Shown here: one piece after another, positions 25,001 through 37,000 of the stretch
Numbering within the stretch: the first letter of the stretch is position 1
Layout: each line of letters starts with the position of its first letter
Source of the DNA: Euwallacea fornicatus
Lineage: Eukaryota > Arthropoda > Insecta > Coleoptera > Curculionidae
Direction of reading: 5' to 3'
DNA: 64,000 nucleotides
NCBI RefSeq assembly: GCF_040115645.1
Contig: NC_089573.1
Span: 1,612,001 to 1,676,000 of the forward strand
The notes under the pieces: model-generated
Told to the model about the DNA's origin: nothing
What the model saw: the letters and a program-made list of their open reading frames with translations, nothing else
Database searches by the model: none
Position numbers and translations under genes: made by a program

Positions 25001-28000
25001 AAGGCAACGATGGGTATAACGACCAGAAATGCATCATGCCTTACCTAACAAACAGACGTAAACAATAATTTCCATTATTATCCTGGAGATCGAAACACTT
25101 ATAGAAACTCTTGCGTGGGTAAACATGACCCACCCGATTTCTTGAAATTTATTTAGATGAGGCAAATAACAAATTTTACGACTTCGTTTTCTTCGAACAA
25201 TATTACGAGCGACAGAAAAAATTGTTCTAAGCGTAATTGCAAACATAAGAAACCCAACAATTTACTATACGAACGCATATACAATAACTAAAAGACTACA
25301 ACAAATTCAGGTAACAAAGAAAGATGACCCTACTAGCTTGACCATTCTGAACCCTCTTTTCCTTACAAGAGAAACCGTCCTTTTCTTTTCAACCATTCTA
25401 TAAAAGCATTTTCAAATGGAAGTTTTCGTTAGCAGACGCGAAAAATCAAACGATTATTAATAATTTTTTCTGCAAGTAAAAATTAAAAATATATATAGCT
25501 GAAATAATTCAAATTTCATCATTCCAGCTTTCATTCGAGCTTTTGAAGTCACTTAAAAGTTTAGCTTTAAACATCACGAGACGTTATTTATGCTTAGCAA
25601 ATTATGGATACATATTTGAAAAATTTTGTAATTTAATAACGTACGTGTCAGTGCAATACATTAATGAATTCGTAATTAAAACTTACCTTAAAATCGAAAA
25701 AAAGTTATCAGGGCCGCATATACAAAGAAAATGTTTTGATGATCTTTCTTGATAGACAAAATATTATACTAACTAACACATTCATATTGAAGCTTATAAA
25801 GAAACTCAAAGGAAAAAGTAATTTTGGTTTTCATATGTTTTTCATTATAACTCAGGCAATATCTTTTTGGAAATAACTAAAAAAAAAACAAAAATAACTT
25901 TGTATATTCGCTTGCGATATGAAACTACTCCCTTGAAGACTCGGACCACTATCATCACCTGACTGATTCCAATCAATTTTTTTCCAAACATATTCCGCTA
26001 CAACTTCTGGCGATTTTAACGCGTGATGTTGATGGAAACTGTTTCTTTTCACTTTCGAGCCATAATTTTTTGTCCACTATATAGGGTGGCCCCTTTAAAA
26101 CAGTCCTCCTGAAATAACTTGAATAGAATTATTTTCTTCAGAAAGCCCCGAGACACGTCAATTTTACTTTTAAGAGGGACGTTTTTAAATAATACTTTCG
26201 TAGATGTAGAGTCATCCCCGTAAACGGGGTGGCAAACTCTTCAAGAATCTTAAATGGCACGGGGGGTCAGGTGGCACATCAAACTAAAGGTATTGAGATT
26301 TTTTTTGCAAGTATGCTGATTTTTTTTTGCTTCGCTTTTAAATATTGTAAAAAACCGCTTTAACACATCTGTGAAATAAATCGAACAAAAAGAGCCACAC
26401 TTAATAACAATAAACTCGCCAATAGTGCAAAAAATTATGTTTATCATTGAATTCCTAAAAGAAGGTAATGGGTTTTGTTCCGATTTTACACTTGTCCGAA
26501 TTATACTGCGAAACTTATCGATTCATTCGACTATTCAAAGCATCATGATTTACACCACTGCAGAGAGAATCGAAATTGTCACCATCTGTTTCGAAAATAA
26601 TGAAATAGCCTGAAAAACTGCGAGAATTTTTAATGGAAGACATTCTGGTAAGAATTTGAGTCACCTCTATGACGAATTTAATATCTAAATTCATGGAAAC
26701 TGGATTCGTTGCTAACAGAATACATGAAAAGCGACACACCGTTACCAACGAGGCTGCACAGATTGCTATTTTGGGACATACTGAACTGAATCATGTAAAT
26801 TAAGAAAAGTTTATTTCAAACACCCCGAGAATTAGAAGCAACATCAGGTTTCCCACGTGGTAGCGTTCAGAAGATCTTGAAAAAACATAATTTCCATCTC
26901 TTAAGATGCATCTCATTCATGAGCTCAAGGAAGATGATCCATATCGCCGTATGTAATTTTGAGAGGTGATAAGTAAAAACGTGTTGATCAATCTCAAATT
27001 TTTATATTCTACATGCTTTTCTCACGAATGCAAATTCTTTCCGAATGGTTTATTGAACAGACATGATTGCAGATATTGCAGTGATGTGAATCCAAGAATT
27101 ATGAAAGAACAACATTCACAGTATCCAGAAAAATTGAATGTATGAGCGGGGATTTTGGGAAATCGTATCGTTGGACCTTTTTTTCTCTCTGATAACCTGA
27201 CGGGTGAATATTGCCCCAATCTGCTTTAAGATTTCATCTACCCCCAAATTCTGATTACCCTTGAAAACGACGATCAGATCCCAGAGAATGTTGTATTTTT
27301 TCAACAGGATGGCTTTTAGCCACACTTTGCAGTTCCGGTACGTAACTCCTTCGATCAATATTTTACCAAACACTGTATTGGTAAAAGAGGTTCTATTGAA
27401 TGGCCCCCAAGATTGCCTGATTTGACGCCATTGGACTTTTTCTTATGGGGCCATTTAAACATTGTTGTTTATAAAACGAAATCTACCTCATTAGAACATC
27501 TTCTCTACCGAATATTGATAGCATGTAATGAAATAGCTCCTGAAGTGGTACAAAATGTTCGGGAAGAGGTTGAATAAAGACTTCTTTATTATATGGAAGT
27601 AATTAAGCCGCAATTTTAATACATAATTAAATAAAACATTATTTACAAATTTTTTTTTTTTCGATTTATTTCACCGATGTTCTAAAACGTTTTTTTTTCA
27701 CAATATTTGAAAGCGCAGTAAAAAAGTTTCAGCATACTTGCAAAGAGAACTGAAACACCTTTGATTTGAGTGCCACTCGACCCCCCGTGCCATTTAAAAT
27801 TCTTGAAGGATTTGCCTCATTTAGGGAAATCATTCTAGATCTATGTATTTATGATTTAAAAATGTCCCCTTTAAAGGTAAAATTGGCATGTCTCGTGCTT
27901 TTTCGAAGAAAAAATTCCATTAAAGATGTTTCAGGTGGATTGTTTTAAATGGATGTGATCATATTGCAATCTTGGTTGTGAGAATCTGTGAACCATCTTT

Positions 28001-31000
28001 GCAGGTACCTCGCCTCGCTGGAATTTACTATCATTTTGCTCAAATTGTCTGATATAATAATTTTTATAAAATTTTCTTTTATTTTTCAAACTTTTCGTTT
28101 CGCATTATAATCAAAATCACTCGGCGTGAATATCTCGATTTTTGTAGGTGACTTTGTCTGAAATCTCCGACCAAAAAGAGATTCCACAAAAGATTTGTCC
28201 AATCCTGCAATTGGTGTAGCTTTGTATTTTAACAAAGCGAACTGAGCTTTAATAGAATTATCGCAGTTTGCATTGCGGCTTCTACCACACCATTCTATCT
28301 AATAGGATATCATGCACTAGATGTAATTTTGGATCCCTAATCCCGTGGAAAATTTTAACACTTCAAAAATTGAACGGCTTATTAACACCGTCCACTTCCA
28401 ACGGAATGTCATAAACTTCCAATTCATGGTTACAGGCTCTAATGACACATTTTGCAGCCTTTGTACCAAATGGAATGAATTCCGGTTATTATTACTAGAT
28501 TTGGCTTGCCCCGAATCTCCCAAATCTCACTTGCTAAGATAATAACTATCGATTCGAGACAGAAGGTCCGGCAAGGCCCTTAAAATCAATGATTCTTCGA
28601 TATTTTTCTTTTAAAATTTTCGCTGATTCTTCATTTTGTTATCATTTCTTATGTTGCCATTTATGCCTGGCCACGATAATACACACCCGAGCTTAAAATT
28701 AGATAAACTAGGAAAGGTCCTCAAAGTTTGTTCTAATAAATTCAGGGGGGTGCTTTTCCAGGTCAGAACGGTTTCTCTTCCAAATCTAAAACGCACTTAA
28801 ACAATGATCAAATGTTTCGATAAGTGTTGGACGACAACAAAGGACTTCGTACCAAAATTCCTAAAATGCATTACCAGCATCATTTTGTTCTGTCTTTGTT
28901 TGAATACTGGAAATTTTACGACTGGTGTCATAATCATTGTTACGTTGTCGTTTCGTTAAAATGCTCATGAATCATGTAGTTGTGACGCGAATTGTGGTGG
29001 CTACAGCAAATGGTCGCGAACATCGCGAAACTGTGGAGTAACTCTATCGAGTACGAACCGAGTGCTTCAGGGGTATGAAGAGACTGAGATGCTCAATCGA
29101 AAACCCGGATCAGGACGAAGAAGGGCTACAAAGCTCGAGAAAATCGCTTTCTCGGTTCCATCATTTTGAGGAACCGAACAGCTACAGCAGGAGCCCTTCC
29201 AACTCATCTGCAAGAAGTAAGAAATGTGAACGTAAGTGAGTGGACCATTAGTAGGCGTTATCATGCTGCTGAATTACCCTCTCGAGAGAGAGTTGCAAAG
29301 CCTCCGTTTCCTCGTGAACATAGGAAATTCCTGAAGTCCATTCTCTATCGTGCACGGTAATTCTTGCAAAGAACACAAACTTTATGCGTGATAATGCTCG
29401 GCCCCGCACTGCTCTCATGGTTACCGCCATTCTTCATCAGGTTCCCATCACCCGATTTGTCTGGCCCCCTTGAAGTCCGGATTTGAGTCCGAGAGAGCAT
29501 GTTTGGGATGGGATGAAGGGATGCTTGTGAAGACGTGCGCCGGCTCCTAGAAATCTCGGAGAACTTCACAAAGCGCTTGACAACCTTCCGGAGAGTGCGA
29601 TCCAAAACCTAATTCGAAGCATGCCCGGTCGTCCATACACTCTTATCGCTGTTACAAGAAGAAATACTCAGAACTGAAGTCCGCAAAAGCTTTTTGTTAG
29701 GGATAAATGCATGTTGCAACAAAAATTCCTTTTCATTGCAGCAATCACGATAAAATCACCGCATGAAGTTTATAAATAATGTTGCAGGTGAATGAAATTC
29801 GAATAAACTATAACGTGTTGACTTGAATGAAAATCACGAGGTGACCCTAATCTTATGGTCTGGAGTGTATTTGCTTCGCCGTTTACCAGGTATACCGGTA
29901 TGAAGTGAGCGTCGGGATATAAATGTCTCGATTTAGGGCATTTGTTGTAAACAAACCTTTTTTCTTGTTTGCTTGGTTGGTGTGCAAACTGACAAACATA
30001 TTCAGTGCAAATCAAGTCCTTGGACAAATAACAATATATTATTTCATTGGGCCAAAAATGTCGAATTTTGTACCAGAAAATGATGATTTGCGGAAAGCAT
30101 TAATGTTTTGTTTTCATTTGAAGAAAAGTGCTGCAGAGTCGCATCGAATGCTTGCCGAGGCATATGGTGATTATGCTTCATCAGAAGCAACATGCAAAAG
30201 ATGGTTTCAACGATTCAGAAATAACAATTTTTATGTGCAAAATGAAGAACGTGGCAGACCACCAAAAAAGAGCGAAGACGCTGAACTGCAATCAATGTTG
30301 GATGAAGATGACACTTTAAGTGAAAAGCAAATGGCAGAAATGTTAAATGTTGCACAACGAACAATTTCTGATCGTTTAAAAGCTACGGGAAAGATCCAAA
30401 AGTGTGGAAAACGGGTGCCGCATGAATTGAATGAAAGACAGATGGAGAACCGAAAAAACACCTGTGAAATTTTGCTTCAAAGGCACGAAAGAAAATCAGT
30501 TTTGCATGGAATTGTTACTGGAGATGAAAAATGGATTTATTTTCAAAATCCTAAACGGAAAAAATCACGGGTTGATTCGGGACAACCATCAACATCCACT
30601 GCAAAACCTGATCGATTCGACAAGAAGGCAATGCTGTGTGTTTGGTGGGATCGGAAAGTTGTGGTGCACCACGAGCTTTTAAAACCTGGTGAAACCGTTA
30701 ATACTGTTCCCTACCGATAACAATTGATTAATTTAAACAATGCATTGATCGAAAAACGATCAGAACGGGCCTGAAGACATGGGAAGGTAATTTTGCTCCA
30801 TGACAACGCACCTGCACACAAAGCTACACCGGTTCAGGATACCATCAAAACACTTGGCTGGGAGTTGCTACCCCATCCGCCGTATTCACCAGACTTGGCT
30901 CCTTCGGACTACCATTTGTTTTCATCGATGGGACGCGCATTGGCTGAGCAGCACTTCGATTCCTAGAAAACTGGGTGTCTAATTGGTTTGATGCCATAGA

Positions 31001-34000
31001 GGCACATTTCTATTGGCGAGGTATCCATAAATTGCCAGAAAGGTGGTCAAAATGTGGAGATAGCAATGGTCAATATTTTGAATAATTTCTTTTTTCTTTC
31101 CTTGTTAAAATTGGTGTTTTATTTTCATACACCGGTAGACCTGGTATTGTGTCTTGATAACGCCAAACTGATTAGAATAAAGCCGGTTCAGCAAGTTTTG
31201 CCGGATAGAATGATTGAGTCCTCATGAAATAAGACATCGTTCACAGAAAAAAATGTATGTCGTGGGAATATTTATAAAGCTTCGTTGCCATTTTAGGTAC
31301 CTTCGAAATGTTAGGTACCACCCACTCGATAAAACCTCCTTTGATACTATCTCTGTTAATATGTGTGCAAAATCGTATCAGCGACACAAACATTATTCCT
31401 CCGGTTGAAATGAGCTATGGACATGCCTTTACTTGGCAAATGCTCTACAACAAGATCATATTTAAGCAGTTTTATCTTCATTCTTCGTAACCTAAGAGAA
31501 CTAATACTCCTCACTGTCCTCGTCGTTATTAACGTTATGGATTTATGATTGGTATAAATCTTAACCTGTTTGCTATATACATATGTGGCTGTAAAACATT
31601 TCCCAGGAGTATAAAATGGCATTTATTTCCTTTTCTATTTGACCGAATTGACTTTCACAATCCATCAAAACACGCGAAATAAAAGCAACAGGTCCGTCTT
31701 CCTGAAGCAACACAGAGTTGACTCTGCACTTTAACTAGAATAAGTTGAAATTATTATAGGTTTCTTTTATTCAAAAGGCGAATTCGACACTAGTAATGAA
31801 CTGATAATATTCTCTCCTAAGCGGCCATAAAGCGTATCATTAATAACCCCAAGTTCAACCCTAAACCATTATCACATTGCAGGGACGAGTAGTCAAACAA
31901 TTACAGAATATCCATCTTCCTTATCCTAATGTTTTTAACTTGAAATGTAATTAAAAATCTGATTGTAATAATTGCATTTGCAATGGGTACAAATCATTCA
32001 AAATGAGATTCAAATCATTCCCTTGGCACTAGTCTGATCCTCTGGGATCTCGCGCTGTTCAAGTGTGGCCGGGGTTCCCCGTTTATATCTGGATGGGCGG
32101 AGTTTCCCGATTGGAACTAAACGGCCAGACTCTCCCTGTCATGGAAAATCGAATAACATGAAATACACGATATATAAATATAAAAAATTTTGCAGTCTGA
32201 CAATGAGAAAAGTATTCAGTAACACGTACATGGAGGAATTTAGCATAGAAACCTGCTCCAAACTCCTGTTGAAAACCAAAAGATACTAGGATGCAATTGA
32301 AGATAGTGATAAATATAAAGATAGGGGAAGAGTGGATTGCCAAACAGCAGCAAAGATCCCGGGAAATAACGAATGTATAAATATAGGGTGTCCCATTTAA
32401 AGCTGTGATTGACGATTACTCAAAACCGGTAAGTTCTATGAAAAAGAGCTTCAAATAAAAGTTGTCCGGTAAAGAGGAGGACATGTCATTGAACAATGAC
32501 TTTTAGCTAAAATGTCATTTTAAGGTCATTTCAAGGGTAACTTTTATTTCTAAATAGCAACCCCGTATTTTTTTACAGATCCTTGTAGACCTTCAAAATT
32601 AAACATCTTTTATTTGAACGATTTTTTTATTAGATGTTTTGCTGCAGAGTTATCCTTGATTTTTGTCCAATTTTTGAGCTAGTTGAATTTATTGGATTTT
32701 TTTTTTAGAAAAGTTTTGCAATACATATTATGTTTAAAACTTATAACAATCCCCTATTTAATAATAAAATTACATTTCTATAATATATATTTTTTAATTT
32801 AGCAAATTAATTTAAAATCCTGGTTTGAAAAATTTATGGAAGCAAATGTTCAAAACGATGTCCTTGCTGCTCCAAGTATGTCTCAAGTCTTATTCCAAAA
32901 GAACTGTTTACTTTGCGCAAAACCTTCCCATTTATCAATTGACAGACATTTTCAATTCACCTTATCATATCGTTTGCAGCTGTTGGTGCTTCTGCATAAA
33001 CTTTGTTCTTAAAAAAAAACCCCAGAAGAAAAAATCTGGTAAGGTCAAATCAGGCGACCTAGAAGACCAGTTCACAGAACCGCCCCGTCCAATCCATCGA
33101 TCTGGATATATTTCATCCAGAACCTCACGAGACATGCTAGAAAAATGGGCTGGACAGCCGTCATGCTGATACCACATCATCCGTCTAATCGCAAGTGGAA
33201 CGTTTTTCTAACAATTCCGGAAGATTATTGCGCAAGATATTGCGATACATTACTCCATTCAAGTTTCCTTCAATGAAGAAAGGTCCAATTAAGTATTCCC
33301 CAGTAATACTGCACCTTACATACACTGACCACGGTCTTTGATGTTCAATTTCTATACGTCAGGTGCGTTTACAGCGCTCCAAAAATGCAGATTATGACGA
33401 TGGTGCAATGAACGTGGATTTGTTCCGAAAACAAAACGTCGAAGAGGAAATTTGCATTTTGATTTAATTGCTGCCTTGCCCAATTTCAAAAATTGACTCT
33501 ATTTTCAAAATCGGCCATGCGGGGCCATGGAATTTCTGATGAGAAAAAATGTGATAAGGATGGTATTTATTTACCTTCAAAATTCCTTGAATACACGCTT
33601 TTGATGTTCCTGAGTCAGCAGTAATTCGACGACAACTTACATGGGGATCGAATGCAACAGTTGCAGGAACTGCTATTTGATTGCCTTCATGTGTTGCACT
33701 TCGGGAGCGATTGCGTTTGTCTGTTTCCAATATTTTCGTTTCTTTGGAATTTTTAATGACACTGTTGAAAGTCGTCCAACAGGGAATTCTTTCACCCGGA
33801 AATCTTTCAGTATGAAGCTCTACTGCCCGACTAACATTTATTTCAGCCTCTCCATAAATAAAAACCATTTCTGATTTTTTATTCAAATTGCAGCGATTCA
33901 TTTCAATTATTGAATTTTGAAGTGAAAAGATTAATTTTTGAATAATTTCGCACAAAACAATTGGATCGTTTATCGAAAAAAGAATATCGATTGCCTGTAG

Positions 34001-37000
34001 ACCGTGTTATAAGGTCGCAGGTCACGGTCCAACAACTGAGAAGTTAAGAATTTTTTTTTCGTAGCAATAATTTTTTGTTGATTAGATGGAAGGATTATTA
34101 TGACTTTTGAACAGAATGTGCGTTGCAAAATTTTTTTGGGAAAAAAGCGCAACAATTTCGACTATTTCAAAAAATTGACAAAAACCAAGGATAACTCTGC
34201 AGCAAAACGCTTATTAAAACAATCGTTCAAATAAAAGATATTCATTTTTGCGAGGGTCTTCAAGGGTCTGTAAAAAAATGAAAAATTTACCCTCGACGTG
34301 CTCTTAAAACGACCTTTTTGCTAAAAGTCGCTAACTTCATCACACGTCCTCTTCTTCACCGGACAACTTTTATTTGAAACCTTTCTTCACGCAACGTACC
34401 GTTTTTGAGTAATCTCCAATCTCAGCTTTAAATGGGACACCCTGCATAACCACCCAAATTTGACGTAATGCCTGACTACGGTCCTGGAATGGAAACGAGG
34501 TAAAGAGAGGGAAGGGTGATTAGTGGGTATTCCCTGTGTTCCCTCAGGGCGAATCCTACACTTGGGAGTCGAGCAACGGCAACAACATCAAAGGGCCTCG
34601 GTTAATGCTTAACACGTTCACCAATCCGCTACAAAAAAAAAAGAGTGTTCCTGTTGGGCCTTATAGACGGCCAGACCCTTTTTCGGCCCGAAGGGCCAGG
34701 GTCCCTTTAGCATTAGGTCGATGTCCAGAGGTGTGCAAAAGTGTTTGCGAAATCGTGGAGGGCGGACCCAGGATTTTCTTTTTGAGGTTGCAACATTGGA
34801 ATTTCTATATTTTTTTTAAATAACGTGTTTATCTTCTATAAAGTAGAGTCGTACCAAAAATTATTTAAATAAAACCATTATTCTTGCGTATTCTTTTTCT
34901 CTGTACGTTGTCCTGCGTATCTCGTTTTTATACAAGTTGACATGAATTTATGACGTCATTTATGTCCAGCCTTTAGCAAAACGCTTTTATGTGTTTTTTG
35001 ATTTCTCACTTAACTAATCACCGTGATTTTTTTAGGAATGTCCTACTGGTATGGTGGATGAAGAATCGTTTAAGCACATATTCGCCCAGTTCTTTCCCTT
35101 AGGAGGTAAGTCGGCCTGCAGACCTATTAAATTCCTGTCAAGTTCCATATTTCCTAGATCAACGTACTAAAACTCTGCATTTGTTGTGGTTATTTTCTCG
35201 TTTCGCCGTAAAGACTGTCGGTTATATCCCGTTTCAAAATCTCCTTTTTGGTTTTTATGTCTATTTTATGATTGATTGGATCCACTGCCGCTGTATTTCA
35301 CTTGCAAGTGAAAAATAAGGCCATAAACGGGGAACACTGTTAAAAAAATCTCTTATAAAGTCAAATGGAAGGCTCACGGAACAGTGTCGGGGGGATAAAG
35401 CGGATGAATGGTAGAGTATTTTCAGTTTAAGCAGCATAAAGTCGCCTTCATTAAGCAATTTTTGATTCGCCGAAGTCTTTTGGACGTTATTGAATTTTCC
35501 AGTGAAAAGATCCTGTTCCTCTTTTTGTGTTACCGGTTCGCGTGTTCGAAACTGCTAAAAGAGGCCTTCATAATTCCGCTTGTATTTCGTGTTTTCGTGA
35601 TTACCCCAACTGTTGCTCTCAATGTTTCTACGAGGATAATCCCAGAAGTACCCGACTAATACTTAGACAAAGAAATTGAAAAATATTACATTATTTCTCG
35701 ACATAGTCTCCTTTAAAATTGCCACAGTTTTCCCAGCGATATTCCATGGCTTCTATACCCTGTATAGGGAGAAGCTTCGGATGTTTCAAAATAGGTATCG
35801 GCCTCGAACTCCACCTTTTCATTATTGGTAGATCTATTTCCACGTTTTCCAAGTTTGGAAATAGGAAATGGTATGAGTAAATATGGTGGATACAGTGAGT
35901 GGCGAAAAAATTCGAAACCGAGTTGGTTGGTTTTGTCCATCGCGGGGATGGAAGCGTGAACTGGTATGTGGTCTTCATGACACAAGTTTTTCAACACAAT
36001 ATTATGGTTTTCCATCACAATTTCTGGAGTGTGTTTGAGGCAACCTCTGCGGAGTCCATCTGGTAGCTCGTACGACCACATTAAACTCTGCCACCCAATA
36101 TTTGACAGTTGTTAACGAAGGACCGGATTCCATCAGAGTAAAATCTAGCTCCGCCTTGATGTTGGATGGACCAAGGCTTTTCAAATAAAAACAGTGAATT
36201 ATATGTAGATGACCAATTTTTTCTATGTTCACAAATCTCCAAAAGCGCTCACTAAAAACAAATTCAAAACAAGCAGAAATCAACGTAGCACCCTCAAAAC
36301 TTCGGGGTTAAGATTTCTAAGGTTAGGTCTTTGTAAAATACGCATATTTTTGACAAAAAAATCACTACCTATATAGGGTCATTCACGGCGAGTGTCCTAT
36401 TAAAAGTTTACGGGATTCTAATATAGCTAGAGATCTGAAATATCTGGATACTGATGTAATGGAGTTTGATCTGTTGAATTAAAATATTGGTATCGGCGCG
36501 ACGTTGACAGATCTACGTGCAACTGACGACGACTTTGTCATTTTAAATGGCACACCCTGTATTTTATTACAGTTTCGAATTTCCCGGGAGATTTGATCCC
36601 CAGTTTATCCATCATATGCCATAGCCATGATGAACCGTTTTCGAAATATTTTTTTTCTTTTGACTGATTTGGCAACTAACAGCTCTAAATTGAAGAGCGC
36701 ATATCTCTTCGGCTATCGCAGCTAGAGAGTTGAAATTCGAGCTACAGATTCTTATTGGTTATCTGTATCTTTTAATATTAAACATTTTTCGGATTTACAT
36801 ACAGGGCGTGGAAAAATTAGTGCGATATCAGAGGGATATAAATATGAGCATTAAATGAGAAACTTAAATAGAATGTCCTATGTTTTTGGATGGCATCTGA
36901 AAGATCAATAAATTCTCTATCGAAAAGTGTTATACATTAATATAATTGTTTTCAGTTGTTTTTGAGATATTGGCAAATATTTTTTTGTAAATTTTTTATA

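Larger units (their letters stand above)
28100..31740 (-). pseudogene. Ty3/gypsy retrotransposon pol relic, split by two insertions
   Basis: On the - strand, in pol order: an RT tail and RNase H region (31740-31300; LQEDGPVAFISRVLMDCESQ, QVKIYTNHKSITLI, KYDLVVEHLPSKG); the N-terminal side of integrase (31300-31147; NQFGVIKT); and the tryptophan block LSWPGINGNIR (28650-28679). Decayed integrase core and C-terminal parts follow, including AQFALLKYKATPIAGLDKSF and ESLFGRRFQTKSPTK (28130-28260). Between these blocks sit the mariner at 29886-31144 and the Tc1 at 28682-29867. Removing them brings the integrase pieces together in the right order. Stops and frameshifts are frequent; LTRs, gag and env were not found. 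Confidence 0.72.
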
